A stretch of DNA of 44,912 nt from Acidisphaera sp. L21 (GCF_009765685.1 NZ_LMUY01000015.1:250738-295649), one strand, 5' to 3'. Counted from the first letter of the stretch, positions 10,645 through 20,726 are shown. Numbers and translations: made by a program. Notes: a model not told the origin generated them from the sequence alone.

Positions 10645-11475
10645 TTAGGTCGGCAGCATGCGACGGCGGCGCTGCATCCGGATGACGGCAAACATCGTCA
10701 GCCCGATCAGCACGAACGACACCGCCGTCGTCACCGTGCCGATGGCGAACAACGTCGGCGTGCTGTCGCTGGACACCAGCGCGTAAAGCTCCAGCGGCAG
10801 CGTGTTGTAGCTGCCGATGGTGAGTGTGGTGCGGGCATACTCGTCGTAGGATAGAGTGAACGCGCCAACCGCTACGCCGATGATACCCGGCAGCAAAAGC
10901 GGGATGGTGATGTAGCGCAACCGCTGCCAGGCCGAGGCGCCCAGATCCCGCGCCGCCTCCTCATAGGACCGGTTGAACCGCGCCACGACCGCGAACATGG
11001 TCAGCAGCCCGAACGGCAGCGTCCAGGTCAGCTGCGCACCGAGTGTTGACGTGTACAATCCCTGCGGCAGGCCCAGCATTTGGAAGCCAAGCCCGATACC
11101 GAAGCCGACCAGCAGGCTGGGCATCACCAGGCTGGCAATCGCGATGTAGAACAGCAGCCCGGCCCCTGGAAACCGCCGCCGGAATCCCAGCCCGGCGGCG
11201 ACCGAGATAACCACCGTCAGCAGGCTGACCACGATCGCCAGCACGATCGAGCGTTCGAACGAGGCCGGTATATTCGCCACCTGCCCGGGTTTGATGATGT
11301 TGGCGAACCATTGTGTCGAGACGCCCACCATCGGGAAGGTGACGCCGCCATTCGGCCCCTGGAACGACAACACGTAGATGACCAGCATCGGGCCGTACAG
11401 GAATAGCAGGAACAGTCCCATCAACCCGGCGAGCAGGTAGAACGTGTAGGGCCGAGGCTCCCTCTCGCGCGCCAT
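10645..11475 (-). CDS. PotC-like ABC permease
   Basis: A 276-residue inner-membrane permease with about six hydrophobic segments; the first spans LAGLMGLFLLFLYGPML. The EAA coupling loop is SYEEAARDLGASAWQRL followed by the hydrophobic segment around PLLLPGIIG. It belongs to the PotC side of the polyamine-type family. Its ATG shares bases with the stop of the upstream permease gene (ATGA at 11472-11475), so the two are probably translationally coupled. The frame is open further upstream, but that part overlaps the neighbouring permease gene and is not membrane-like. Confidence 0.92.
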   Translation of the reverse strand: MAREREPRPYTFYLLAGLMGLFLLFLYGPMLVIYVLSFQGPNGGVTFPMVGVSTQWFANIIKPGQVANIPASFERSIVLAIVVSLLTVVISVAAGLGFRRRFPGAGLLFYIAIASLVMPSLLVGFGIGLGFQMLGLPQGLYTSTLGAQLTWTLPFGLLTMFAVVARFNRSYEEAARDLGASAWQRLRYITIPLLLPGIIGVAVGAFTLSYDEYARTTLTIGSYNTLPLELYALVSSDSTPTLFAIGTVTTAVSFVLIGLTMFAVIRMQRRRRMLPT

Positions 11476-12395
11476 CAGCTCACCAATTCCTTCCGCACGT
11501 CCACGATGCGCATCATCCCCGCCACCAGGAACGCCACGAACAGCACCAGAACCACGGCGCTGGCGGAGGCCGGCGGATACTGCATCGCCTGGATCTCCGT
11601 CGACAGGGCCGACACGATGGAGGCGCTTTGCCCGCCACTCATCCGCTTGACCACGAAATAATCGCCCATCACCTGCGTGAATACGAGGATGGAGCCGAGC
11701 GTGATCCCGGTGCGTCCCAGCGGAATGATGATGTTGCGCATGATCTGCCATCGCGAAGCCCCGGCATCGCGCGCCGCCTCCAGCAACGACTTGTCGATCT
11801 TGGACAGTGAGTTCGCGATCGGCCCGATCATCAGCAGCGTGTAGAGATGCACGTAGGTGATGACGACCGCGAAATCGGAGAACAGCAGGAATTCCAGCGG
11901 CTGGTGCACGATGTGCAGGTCGATCAGCATTGTGTTGAATGCACCATTGCGCCCCAGAAAGGGGATCCAGGCAATGGTTCGGATGATAGCGGATGTCCAG
12001 AATGGCACGGCGCACAGCATGAACAGCACCATCCGCGTGGTGCTGCTGCGGATGTGGAACACCAGGAAATGCGCGATATTGAACCCGACGAACAACGTGA
12101 TCGCCCAGACGATCACCGCGAAGCGCAGCGAACTGACGTAGATGCGCCAGGTCGCCGGCGTCGTCAGCAATTCGCGGTAATTGTCCCATAGGAACGCCGG
12201 GTAGATCCCCACCCGGTCGTAATCGAAGAAGCTGATGACGAAGAACAGCACGGTGGGTGCCGCGAACAGCACCACCAGGATGATCGCCAGCGGGGACACC
12301 TCCAGCCAGGAGATTGCCCACGGACCGACCCGCACGCGTGGGCGGGCCGGCCGGTAGGCGGAATTGGTAATCTCGGCCGCGGTGTCCGACGCCAT
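11475..12395 (-). CDS. PotB-like ABC permease
   Basis: A 306-residue permease whose N-terminal cytoplasmic stretch (about 35 residues) is followed by about six membrane segments, beginning with SPLAIILVVLFAAPTVLFF. The EAA motif appears as LLEAARDAGASRWQIM. It pairs with the PotC-like permease to form the translocation channel. The ATG at 12395 overlaps the stop of the preceding RutA-like gene (ATGA), so the monooxygenase and transporter are made from one transcript. No unusual composition relative to its neighbours. Confidence 0.92.
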   Translation of the reverse strand: MASDTAAEITNSAYRPARPRVRVGPWAISWLEVSPLAIILVVLFAAPTVLFFVISFFDYDRVGIYPAFLWDNYRELLTTPATWRIYVSSLRFAVIVWAITLFVGFNIAHFLVFHIRSSTTRMVLFMLCAVPFWTSAIIRTIAWIPFLGRNGAFNTMLIDLHIVHQPLEFLLFSDFAVVITYVHLYTLLMIGPIANSLSKIDKSLLEAARDAGASRWQIMRNIIIPLGRTGITLGSILVFTQVMGDYFVVKRMSGGQSASIVSALSTEIQAMQYPPASASAVVLVLFVAFLVAGMMRIVDVRKELVS

Positions 12396-13477
12396 CAGGC
12401 CGCCTGGGTAAGGTTGGCGCGGCAGCGCATCAGCGGCTGGATGCGGGTGCCGAATTGCTCCATCCCGATGACGAAGTCGTCGAACGTCATCATCACGCCT
12501 TGCACGCCGGGCACGGTCGACATTTCGTCCAGCATGGCTGCAACGTTGGCGTAGGAACCGCACAGCACGCCCTGGTTGGTCGGCAGCTTCTCGTCGCCCA
12601 TGGTCCGGCGCTTGTTCGGCTGCGCCATCGGGTCGGTGCTGGGGTCGTCGCCGGACTGCGCATCCCGCCAGGCGAGCGCTTCCAGATCGGTGCCGGCCTT
12701 GTAATGCTCCCACTTGGCCATGGCGGCCTCGTCGGTCTCGTCGGCGATGATCATCACCAGGATCAGCGCGGTGCAGTTCCGCCCTGTCAGCTTGTTCGCC
12801 GCCACTAGCCGCGCCACGCTGGCCTCCATCGATCGCGGCTTGTTCACGCCGAAGCTGCCGCAGAAATTGTAGTCAGCATACTCCGCGGCGTATTTTGTGC
12901 CCGCGTCGCTCTGTGCGGCGCAGATGATCGGGATGTCGCGCGAGGGCAGGGGGCTGCACCGGCAATCATCCATCTGGAAGAAATCGCCCTTGAAGTCGGA
13001 ATGCCCGGTCGACCACAGCTCCTTCATCACCGTCACGTATTCGGCGCAGTATTCATAACGGCGCGTGTAATGCTCCTTCCCCGGCCAGATGCCCATCTGC
13101 GCATATTCCGCCCGCTGCCAGCCGGAGATGATGTTCACCCCGAACCGCCCCTTGGCGATGCTGTCGATGGTGACGGCCATGCGCGCCGCAATTGGCGGCG
13201 GCATGGTGAGCACGGCGCATGTGGCGAAAAGCTGGATGCGTTTGGTCACCGCCGCCAGCCCCGCCATCAGCGTGAACGATTCGAGATTATGGTCCCAGAA
13301 TTCGGACGGGCCGCCGAAGCCATGAAGCTTGATCATGGACAGGGCGAAGTCGAAGCCGAACCTCTCCGCCTTCTCCACGATCGTCCGATTCAGGTCGAAG
13401 CTCGGCATATATTGCGGCGACGTGGTGGAAATCAGCCAGCCATTGTTGCCGATGGGAATGAATACGCCGAGTTGCAT
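12395..13477 (-). CDS. rutA: RutA-like flavin-dependent monooxygenase, copy 1
   Basis: A 360-residue luciferase-like flavin monooxygenase. The whole length follows RutA, the FMNH2/O2 enzyme that opens the uracil ring: [69 protein letters not shown] and TFDDF near the C-terminus are all present. In a hand alignment of the first 100 residues, 89 are identical to copy 2 at 14813. It retains a NFC..GVN stretch near residue 190 where copy 2 differs. No RutB, RutC or flavin reductase (RutF) is adjacent, so the substrate may be a uracil analogue or other cyclic amide. It is translationally coupled to the permease gene downstream. Confidence 0.9.
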   Translation of the reverse strand: MQLGVFIPIGNNGWLISTTSPQYMPSFDLNRTIVEKAERFGFDFALSMIKLHGFGGPSEFWDHNLESFTLMAGLAAVTKRIQLFATCAVLTMPPPIAARMAVTIDSIAKGRFGVNIISGWQRAEYAQMGIWPGKEHYTRRYEYCAEYVTVMKELWSTGHSDFKGDFFQMDDCRCSPLPSRDIPIICAAQSDAGTKYAAEYADYNFCGSFGVNKPRSMEASVARLVAANKLTGRNCTALILVMIIADETDEAAMAKWEHYKAGTDLEALAWRDAQSGDDPSTDPMAQPNKRRTMGDEKLPTNQGVLCGSYANVAAMLDEMSTVPGVQGVMMTFDDFVIGMEQFGTRIQPLMRCRANLTQAA

Positions 13478-13494
13478 AGTATCGTGTGTCCCGA

Positions 13495-14787
13495 TTAGGC
13501 GCTGATGAATTCGTTCCAGCGCCGGGTGAGGTAGCGGTCTTCGTCCATGACGGAGTTCCAGACCGCGATGTTGCCCATCCGAGCCTCGAACGAGCCGCCA
13601 TCGCGGGCGCGCCCGGCCTTTTCCATCACTTTGCCGAACGGGTCCTTGATATCCTCGGCAGCCACCTTGCCGCCATACCAATAATCCCACTCGGCGGTGC
13701 TGAGGAACTTCTTCGCGTTCTCCGGCTGCGCGGAATAATAGCCTTCACGCGCCACGAACGCGCCGGCGAACCCGGCGGTGTACCAGTTCACGTATTCCAT
13801 CGCGCAATCCAGCTGCAACCCCGTCAAATGCTTCATCATGCCGAGCTGGTAGCCCCAGCCGCGATAGCCTTCCTTCAGCGGCTGGAAGATGCACGGGATG
13901 CCGCGGGTGCGCACGGCGGTCACGGCGGGGGACCACATGGACTGGATCACCACCTCGCCCGACGCCATCAGGTTCACCGATTGGTCGAACGAACCCCAGA
14001 ACGAGCGGAATTGGCCGGACTTCTTGATCTCCGTCATCAAGGTGATCGTTTTGTCGATCTCGTCCTTCGTCATGTTCCCCTTGTTGACGTATTTCAGGTG
14101 GCCGCCGGCTTCCACGGCCATGGCCACGTCGATCACACCGACGGTCGGGTTGTCCTGTAGCGCGGCCTTGCCCTTGAACTCCGGCGCAATCAGGTCCGCC
14201 CAGCTGGTGATCGGCCGCCCCGTCAAATCCGGCCGGATGCCCAGCGTGTCGGCGTTGGTGATGCTGGGCATGCTGGTGATGAAGTCGGTCGGCGACGTCG
14301 CGAATTTGGACCCGCTGGCATCCGTTGCGTACAGCACCGTGTACGGCGCGATGCCCTGCTTGGACGCATCGCGTCCATCCGGATACTTGCTGGCGGTGAA
14401 CAGCGAGTATGTCGCATCCCAATGCTTCAGCTTGGCCACCGGCATGGTCTGCAGGACGTTTCGGCCCACCAGGTATTTCAGATAGGGCAGGCTGACGTCG
14501 GCGATGTCGATCTGGTTGGCTTGTGTCAGGAACCGGTTCAGCAGATCGGCACTTTCCGCGGCCTGCATCGTCACCTTGAACCCGAGGTCCTTGGTCGCCT
14601 GGTCGCCGATCGCCTGGATCGCGGTCACCGGCTGCCCGGCGTGCTTCAGCTCGATATCCTTGATGTTCTGCGCCCAGATCGTGGGGAACCCGGTGATCGC
14701 CCCGCTGCCAACGGCAACGCCAGCCGTAGCGGAGGCGGCGGTCAACAGGCGGCGTCGGGTGAGGCCTGGCTTCGTCTTGTCGGTCAT
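13495..14787 (-). CDS. Tat-exported PotD-like ABC solute-binding protein
   Basis: The 430-residue protein starts with a Tat-type signal ([18 protein letters not shown]) cleaved near residue 40, then a periplasmic binding domain of the spermidine/putrescine/Fe family 1 type. It contains [11 protein letters not shown], a Trp/Tyr-rich ligand-side region ([31 protein letters not shown]) and DYWYGGK near the C-terminus. It delivers substrate to the permease pair at 10645-12395. It sits between the two RutA-like genes, with gaps of 17 and 25 bases, so it belongs to the same operon. GAGGAA lies seven bases before the ATG. The many aromatic residues suit a ring-shaped or cationic ligand, but this is inference. 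Confidence 0.92.
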   Translation of the reverse strand: MTDKTKPGLTRRRLLTAASATAGVAVGSGAITGFPTIWAQNIKDIELKHAGQPVTAIQAIGDQATKDLGFKVTMQAAESADLLNRFLTQANQIDIADVSLPYLKYLVGRNVLQTMPVAKLKHWDATYSLFTASKYPDGRDASKQGIAPYTVLYATDASGSKFATSPTDFITSMPSITNADTLGIRPDLTGRPITSWADLIAPEFKGKAALQDNPTVGVIDVAMAVEAGGHLKYVNKGNMTKDEIDKTITLMTEIKKSGQFRSFWGSFDQSVNLMASGEVVIQSMWSPAVTAVRTRGIPCIFQPLKEGYRGWGYQLGMMKHLTGLQLDCAMEYVNWYTAGFAGAFVAREGYYSAQPENAKKFLSTAEWDYWYGGKVAAEDIKDPFGKVMEKAGRARDGGSFEARMGNIAVWNSVMDEDRYLTRRWNEFISA

Positions 14788-14812
14788 GGCGGGTTCCTCG
14801 GGGTTTAAGGGA

Positions 14813-15898
14813 TCAGGCGGCTTGGGACAGGGCTTGCTGGCGGCTCTTCATCAACGGCTGGATGCGGGTGCCGAACTGTTCCATCCCGATGACGAAATCG
14901 TCGAAGGTGAGCATGGCGCCCTGCACGCCGGGCACTGCGGCCAAATCGTCCAGCAAGGCGGCGATCTTGGCGTAGGACCCGCACAACACGCTCTGCGCGG
15001 TGGGCAGCCGGGCCTTGGTCGTCTTGGCGAAGCGGTCGACGGTGGAATTGACATCGGCCTGCTTGTCATTGCTCGCCTGGCCGTCGCGATAGGCCATCGC
15101 CTCGTAATCGGTGCCGGTCTTGTAATGCTCCCACTTGGCGAGGGCGGCGTCATCCGTCTCGTCGGCGATGATCATCAGCAGCACCAGCGCGCCGCATTTG
15201 GTGCCCAACTCGGCATTCTTTGCCACCAGGCGCGCCACTGGCCCGGCGATGGTGCACGGGTCGTTGAAGGCGGTGGAGGCGACGAAGTTGAAATCGGCAT
15301 ATTCGGCTGCGAACTTCGTCCCACGGTCGCTCTGCCCGGCGCATACGATGGGGATTTGGCGGCTCGGCAGCGGGCTGCAGCGGCAATCATCCATCTGGAA
15401 GAACTCACCCTTGAAGTCGGAGTGACCGGTGGCCCACAGCTCCTTCATGATGGTCACGTATTCTTCGCAATACTCGTAGCGGCGCTGATAGTGCGCATCG
15501 CCGGGCCAGATTCCCATCTGGCTGTACTCCTTCTCCTGCCAGCCGGAGATGACGTTCACCCCGAACCGGCCGTTGGAGATGCTGTCGATCGTCACCGCCA
15601 TCCGCGCGACGATCGGCGCTGGCATGGTCAGCACGCCAATGGTCGCGAATAGCTGGATGCGGCTGGTCACTGCCGCCAACCCGGCCATCATGGTGAAGGA
15701 TTCGAGGTTATGGTCCCAGAACTCGGACGGGCCGCCAAACCCGCGCAGCTTGATCATGGACAGCGCGAAGTCGAAGCCGAACTTCTCGGCCTTTTCCACC
15801 ACAGTACGGTTTAACTCGAAGCTCGGCATGTATTGCGGTGAGGTGGTCGATATCAGCCAACCATTATTGCCGATAGGAAGAAAGACGCCGAGCTGCAT
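14813..15898 (-). CDS. rutA: RutA-like flavin-dependent monooxygenase, copy 2
   Basis: A 361-residue paralogue of copy 1 and the first gene of the operon. It has the same RutA landmarks ([93 protein letters not shown]). Divergence from copy 1 is concentrated after about residue 190 (NFVASTAFNDPC) and at about residues 260-290, regions that could shape the substrate pocket. The enzyme would use reduced flavin and O2 to cleave a ring amide bond. The Shine-Dalgarno before the ATG is weak. A 434-bp divergent region lies upstream. Two RutA-type genes in one transporter operon is unusual, and I infer different substrates or successive steps. Confidence 0.9.
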   Translation of the reverse strand: MQLGVFLPIGNNGWLISTTSPQYMPSFELNRTVVEKAEKFGFDFALSMIKLRGFGGPSEFWDHNLESFTMMAGLAAVTSRIQLFATIGVLTMPAPIVARMAVTIDSISNGRFGVNVISGWQEKEYSQMGIWPGDAHYQRRYEYCEEYVTIMKELWATGHSDFKGEFFQMDDCRCSPLPSRQIPIVCAGQSDRGTKFAAEYADFNFVASTAFNDPCTIAGPVARLVAKNAELGTKCGALVLLMIIADETDDAALAKWEHYKTGTDYEAMAYRDGQASNDKQADVNSTVDRFAKTTKARLPTAQSVLCGSYAKIAALLDDLAAVPGVQGAMLTFDDFVIGMEQFGTRIQPLMKSRQQALSQAA

Positions 15899-16332
15899 AG
15901 GATAAAGTGCTTTCGATCAGGAGGCGGCAGGAAGGAAGTGGCCGAACCCAGGCAGGGCCAGGTGGTGTGTCAGTCGGTCTCGACGCGACAGAGTGGGCAA
16001 CATTGGTGGCACTCCGGTTGTGGCGGCTCCGCCTATGCGGCATCCCCCCTCAGCGTCTCACCCGGCCTGGCCCGCGGCGGAGGCAGGCGTTGCCGCGCTC
16101 CTTGCCGTCGGATCCTTATGCGCGGCACTGGATCGCAACCGGGCCGTTCGAGTCAAGCAGCGAACGCAAGGAATTGGTGTAGTATTCCGCCCACGATCCA
16201 CAGACGCTGACGAGATAGGCAAACGGTGTTACAAACTGGCGGGAATGCAGGCAGTCGCTGCGCCGAAGCTGGTCCGGCGTGCGGCATGCGCCTTGCTTGT
16301 CCGAACAAAGTTGCGATGAGGATCTCTACCAA
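15899..16332. promoter_or_regulatory. 434-bp divergent intergenic region with two inverted repeats
   Basis: This is the longest gap between genes in the window. It separates the minus-strand RutA-like operon from the plus-strand dipeptide-type importer and presumably carries both promoters. I see no convincing protein-coding frame. Two imperfect operator-like palindromes lie next to each other: CGTTCG/CGAACG at 16145-16150 and 16161-16166, and GGAAT/ATTCC at 16170-16174 and 16184-16188. I could not assign confident -35/-10 boxes. Confidence 0.4.
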
Positions 16333-17913
16333 ATGGATTTGACCCGACGCCAGGCCGGTGCGCTCTCGCTCGCCGCCATGCTTGCCACGGCCGGCCGCGC
16401 CAGCGCCGCCCAGGCTGGCACTATCGTCCGGTCGGATGGGCAGCCCCAGAACCTGGACCCGCACCAGATTTTCGACGTGCCGATGATGGGCTACGCGCTC
16501 AACACCTATGACGGGCTGTATCGCTACGAGGGTAACCCGCCCGAAATGCAGCCCTGGCTGGCCGAAAGCCACACCTCGTCGCCCGATGGCCTCACCTGGA
16601 CCTTCACCCTGCGCAAGGGCGCCAAGTTCCACGATGGCAGCGACGTTACCGCGGCCGACATCGTCTACAGCTTCCAGCGCGTACTGGCGCTGGGCAAGGC
16701 GCCGGCAAGTGCGTTCCTGCCGATCCTGAAACCTGCCAACATCACCGCTCCGGATGCGACCACGGTGAAGTTCCAACTGGACAAGCCGTACGGTCCCTTC
16801 CTGGCTGCCATCCCCATCGTCGCCATCGTCAACCCCCGCGCCATCAAGCCGAACGAGAAGGCGAATGACTGGGGCGCCACCTGGCTCGCCTCCAACGAGG
16901 CCGGGTCGGGCGCGTACAAACTAGACCCAGCGAGCTACACCCCGATCGAGCGATTGGACCTGCAGCGTTTCCCCGACCATTTCTACGGCTGGAAGGACAA
17001 TCCGAAGCCGGTGGAAACCGTGCTGTATCGCCTGGCGCACGAAACCTCCACCGGCGTGCTGGGCCTGATGAACGGCTCCATCGACATGACGGACAGCTAC
17101 CTGCCGACCGACCAGGTGGAGCAGATCCAGTCCAGCAAATCCGCCCGGGTTGAAAAATCGACCTCGATGCGGGTGTTCGTCATCCGCATGAACAATGCCA
17201 AGCCGCCGTTCGACAACCTCAACGCACGCAAGGCCTTTGCCCACGCCTTCAACTACGGCGGCTTCATCACCGACATCCTGAAGGGCTACGCCGACCGCGA
17301 CGGCACGCCCATGCCGAACACGCTATGGGGCTTCCCGAAGGATGCCGCGCTGTACGAGTACGACCTCGACAAGGCGAAGGATTACATGAAGAAGGCGATG
17401 GCCGAGGGCGCACCGATGAAGCGTCCGGTCGAGATCCACATCCAGTCCCAACTGGAACAGACCAACCAGGCCGCGCAGCTGTTCCAAAGCGACCTACAAA
17501 GCATTGGGATCAACCTGAAGGTCGTCGGCGACACCTGGGCCAATATCACCAGCAACACGGCCAAGGCGGACACCACGCCCGACATGTGGATCCACTGGGT
17601 CAGCACCTATTTCGTCGACCCCGAGAACTGGGTCGGACAGATGTACGACAGCCAATTCTCTGGCACGTGGAAGGCGTCTTCCTGGTACAAGAACCCGGCG
17701 GTGGACGACATGCTGGGGCAGGCGCGCGGCCAGGTGGACCAGGGACAGCGCCAGGCGCTGTACGAGAAGGCGACCAAGCAGATCGTCGACGATTGCGTGG
17801 ATATCTGGGTCTACAACACGGTGGAATTGCGCGGCCTGTCGCGCCGTATTTCCAACTACCGCTTCTGCCCCGTTGGCAGTGGCGGCGAAATCCGATGGAT
17901 GCAGCTCACCTGA
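16333..17913 (+). CDS. Dipeptide-type ABC solute-binding protein (family 5), system 1
   Basis: The 526-residue protein is a DppA/OppA-class periplasmic binding protein. Its N-terminus (DLTRRQAGALSLAAMLATAG) is a Tat-like signal with cleavage near residue 28. The body shows the family features: NLDPHQIFD early, a LTWTFTLRKGAKFHDG motif, VTAADIVYSFQRV, and a C-terminal DIWVYNTVELRG stretch. I chose the ATG at 16333 because it starts the signal peptide and has GAGGAT upstream. It begins a five-gene importer operon (16333-21688). The family binds peptides but also many other amide-bearing compounds. Substrate unknown. Confidence 0.93.
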   Translation: MDLTRRQAGALSLAAMLATAGRASAAQAGTIVRSDGQPQNLDPHQIFDVPMMGYALNTYDGLYRYEGNPPEMQPWLAESHTSSPDGLTWTFTLRKGAKFHDGSDVTAADIVYSFQRVLALGKAPASAFLPILKPANITAPDATTVKFQLDKPYGPFLAAIPIVAIVNPRAIKPNEKANDWGATWLASNEAGSGAYKLDPASYTPIERLDLQRFPDHFYGWKDNPKPVETVLYRLAHETSTGVLGLMNGSIDMTDSYLPTDQVEQIQSSKSARVEKSTSMRVFVIRMNNAKPPFDNLNARKAFAHAFNYGGFITDILKGYADRDGTPMPNTLWGFPKDAALYEYDLDKAKDYMKKAMAEGAPMKRPVEIHIQSQLEQTNQAAQLFQSDLQSIGINLKVVGDTWANITSNTAKADTTPDMWIHWVSTYFVDPENWVGQMYDSQFSGTWKASSWYKNPAVDDMLGQARGQVDQGQRQALYEKATKQIVDDCVDIWVYNTVELRGLSRRISNYRFCPVGSGGEIRWMQLT

Positions 17914-17917
17914 CGCA

Positions 17918-18925
17918 ATGAGCTTCATCCTACGCCGGGCCTTGCTGGCGATCCCGTCGCTATTCGGGTTGCTGGTCGTGACGTTCCTGATGATCCACGT
18001 CTCGCCCGCCGACCCGGCCACCACGCTCGCCGGCGACAACGCCACGGCGGAGCAGATTGCGCGCATCCGCCACCAATATGGGCTTGACCAGCCTTTGGCT
18101 GTGCAGTTCGTGCGCTACGTCGCCGATGTGGCGCAGTTGGATTTCGGCGACAGCCAATATTCCAGCCGCCCCGTCGCGACCGATCTATTGGGCCGCCTGC
18201 CGGCCACGCTGGAATTGACGCTGGTGGCATTGATCCTGGCAACCGCGCTCGGCATCCCGATCGGCGTGGTCGCCGCCATGCACCACAACCGCTGGCCGGA
18301 CATCACGTTGCGCCTGTTATCCGTGGCAGGCGTCGCCGTGGCGACGTTCTGGCTGGCCATCATGCTGCAGATGTTCTTTTCCATGCGGCTCGGCTGGCTG
18401 CCGCTGCGCGGACGACTGACGGATGGGCTCGCCGCCCCCGCCGGTCCCACCGGGTTGCTGTTGGTAGATAGCCTGCTGCACGGCGACCTCACCGTGTTCA
18501 CCGACGCGTTCGCCCACATCGTGCTACCCGCCGCAACGCTGGCCCTGGGCGGCATCGCCACCATCGCCCGCTTCACCCGCGCCGGCGTGCTGGACACGAT
18601 GAGCCGCGACTTCGTGCAATACGCTCGCGCCACGGGGACGCCCCGGCAACGGCTGATCTGGATCTATGTGTTGCGCAACTCGGTTCTCGCCGCCGTGTCC
18701 CAGATCGGGCTGCTATTCGGCGGGCTCATCGCCGGGTCGGTGGTGGTGGAAAGCATCTTCGACTGGCCCGGCATCGGCAACTACACTGTCCAGGCGATCC
18801 TGACTGCCGACAGCAAGGTGCTGCTGGCCGTGACCCTGCTGATCGGCGTCATCTACGCGGTGGTGAACATCCTGACCGACCTGGCGCAGGCCGCCATCGA
18901 CCCCCGCCTGCGGGAGCGCCGATAA
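17918..18925 (+). CDS. DppB-like ABC permease, system 1
   Basis: A 335-residue permease with the DppB-type N-terminus (SFILRRALLAIPSLFGLL) and the periplasmic segment containing HVSPADPATTLAG. It has about six membrane helices and the usual C-terminal IDPRLRERR. The EAA-like loop lies around YARATGTPRQRLIWIYVLRN. It starts four bases after the binding-protein stop and its own stop overlaps the next ATG (TAATG at 18923-18927). It forms the channel together with the DppC-like partner. Confidence 0.94.
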   Translation: MSFILRRALLAIPSLFGLLVVTFLMIHVSPADPATTLAGDNATAEQIARIRHQYGLDQPLAVQFVRYVADVAQLDFGDSQYSSRPVATDLLGRLPATLELTLVALILATALGIPIGVVAAMHHNRWPDITLRLLSVAGVAVATFWLAIMLQMFFSMRLGWLPLRGRLTDGLAAPAGPTGLLLVDSLLHGDLTVFTDAFAHIVLPAATLALGGIATIARFTRAGVLDTMSRDFVQYARATGTPRQRLIWIYVLRNSVLAAVSQIGLLFGGLIAGSVVVESIFDWPGIGNYTVQAILTADSKVLLAVTLLIGVIYAVVNILTDLAQAAIDPRLRERR

Positions 18926-19767
18926 TGCCGCCCGCAATCCGCCGCCTGCTGCGCGACATCCCCACCAGCGTCGGTTTGCTGATCGTGCTGGTGGTCGTGG
19001 CGCTGGCGATTGCCGGGCCATGGCTGGCGCCGTATCCGGGGGACGCATCCGCCTCCCATTTGATCCGCAGGTTGAAGCCACCCTCGGCCGATTTTCCATT
19101 CGGCACCGATAATTTGGGCCGCGACATCTTCTCCCGCGTCATTCTCGGCGCACGCGGCGCACTGGAAGTCTCGCTGCTGGTGGTCGGCGCCTCGATGGCG
19201 ATCGGCGTGCCGCTGGGCCTGGTGGCGGGCTACGGCACCGGTTGGGTGTCGGAGGCGATCATGCGCGTCACCGACGTGTTCCTGGCTTTGCCGCAACTGG
19301 TGCTGGCTTTGGCGCTGGCGCAAATGCTCGGACCGTCGCTGGAAAGTGCGATGATCGCGCTGGTCGTCACGTACTGGCCGTTCTTCACTCGCATCGTGTT
19401 CTCCGAAACCGGGCAATTGCGCACCGCCTTGTTCGTGGACGCGCTGCAGGGCCTGGGCGCCAGCCGCACCCGCATCCTGCTGCTGCACATCCTGCCCAAC
19501 ACTGCGTCCCCCATCATCGTGCGCGCCACCATCGGCCTGGGCTTCACCATCCTGGTCGCCGCTACGCTCGGTTTCCTGGGCATGGGCGCCACCCCGCCGG
19601 ACCCGGATTGGGGCCTGGCCGTCGCGCAAAGCCGCACGTATCTGCCCGCCGCCTGGTGGTTCGCGACCTTCCCGGGCCTGGCGATCCTGTTCACCGTTTT
19701 GGGCTTCAACCTGCTGGGCGATGGGCTGCGCGACATCCTGGACCCGCGGCTGCGGCGCTCCCGATGA
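18925..19767 (+). CDS. DppC-like ABC permease, system 1
   Basis: A 280-residue DppC-type permease. The signature FGTDNLGRDIFSRVI follows the first membrane helix. The coupling loop is ALQGLGASRTRILLLHILPN, and the protein ends GLRDILDPRLRRSR as in many DppC proteins. It overlaps both neighbours by one and four bases, so the five-gene operon is probably co-translated. The N-terminus is short compared with some relatives, but the ATG is the only one that fits the overlap. Confidence 0.94.
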   Translation: MPPAIRRLLRDIPTSVGLLIVLVVVALAIAGPWLAPYPGDASASHLIRRLKPPSADFPFGTDNLGRDIFSRVILGARGALEVSLLVVGASMAIGVPLGLVAGYGTGWVSEAIMRVTDVFLALPQLVLALALAQMLGPSLESAMIALVVTYWPFFTRIVFSETGQLRTALFVDALQGLGASRTRILLLHILPNTASPIIVRATIGLGFTILVAATLGFLGMGATPPDPDWGLAVAQSRTYLPAAWWFATFPGLAILFTVLGFNLLGDGLRDILDPRLRRSR

Positions 19768-20726
19768 GCGCCCCCATCCTGGACGTCTCCGGCCTGCGCG
19801 TGTCGATCCATGGCGAGGCAGGGGTCGCCCGCATCCTGCACCACATCGCGCTGCGGCTGGAGCGTGGGCGCATCATGGGCCTGGTCGGCGAATCCGGCTG
19901 CGGCAAATCCACCTTCATCCGCACCATCTTGGGCGTGCTGGCCAAGGGCGGGCGGGTCGAATCCGGCCGCATCGCGTTCGACGGCATTGACCTGCTGGCG
20001 ATGAGCGATCGCGCCATGAACAGCCAAATCCGCGGCCGCCGCATCGGTTTCATCCCGCAGGACCCGCTATTGGCGCTGAACCCGCTGTTCCGCGTTGGCA
20101 CCCAATTGCTGGAGATCATGCGCAACCACGCCGCACCCGGCGACCACCGCGCCCGCCTGCTGGACCTGCTGCGCCGCGTGCAACTGCCCGACCCCGAGGG
20201 CGCGTTGCGGCGCTATCCCCACCAATTCTCCGGTGGTCAACGCCAACGGCTTCTCATCGCAGCCGCACTCACCTGCGCCCCGGCGCTGATCGTGGCGGAC
20301 GAGCCGACGACTGCGCTGGACGTGACGACGCAGCAGCAAATCTTGATCCTGCTGAAGGAATTGGTCGCGGAAACCGGCACTGCCCTGCTGTTCGTCACCC
20401 ATGACCTCGGCGTGGTCGCGCAAACCTGCGACGAAATGGCGGTCATCTATGCCGGCCAGATGGTGGAAACCGGCCCCACGCGGGACGTGCTTGCCAATCC
20501 GCGCCACCCCTACACGCGTGCCCTGCTTGCCTGCCATCCGGACCGTAGCACGGGTTTCGCTTCTATCCCCGGCACGGTGCCGCCGGCGCTGCACATGCCG
20601 CCGGGCTGCCGCTTCGCGCCACGCTGCCCCATCGCCCAATCCGCCTGCCCGGCGCGCAAGCCCCACCTGCTGACGGTTGGGCCGGACCACACGGCCGATT
20701 GCATCCTGTACGAGACCGCGGCATGA
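19764..20726 (+). CDS. DppD-like ABC ATP-binding protein, system 1
   Basis: The 320-residue ATPase has Walker A GESGCGKST, signature FSGGQRQRL, Walker B LIVADEPTTALD and switch His in FVTHDLGVVAQ. The C-terminal oligopeptide-transporter extension has the family cysteine pattern in CRFAPRCPIAQSACPARKP, which in relatives can bind an iron-sulfur cluster. It overlaps the preceding permease by four bases and the next ATPase by four. Together with the DppF-like protein it powers system 1 in the cytoplasm. Confidence 0.95.
   Translation: MSAPILDVSGLRVSIHGEAGVARILHHIALRLERGRIMGLVGESGCGKSTFIRTILGVLAKGGRVESGRIAFDGIDLLAMSDRAMNSQIRGRRIGFIPQDPLLALNPLFRVGTQLLEIMRNHAAPGDHRARLLDLLRRVQLPDPEGALRRYPHQFSGGQRQRLLIAAALTCAPALIVADEPTTALDVTTQQQILILLKELVAETGTALLFVTHDLGVVAQTCDEMAVIYAGQMVETGPTRDVLANPRHPYTRALLACHPDRSTGFASIPGTVPPALHMPPGCRFAPRCPIAQSACPARKPHLLTVGPDHTADCILYETAA

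Noticed and set aside
15907-16319. Short plus-strand frames in the divergent gap
   Set aside because: Three overlapping short frames, no ribosome site of note, no motif; better explained as regulatory DNA.
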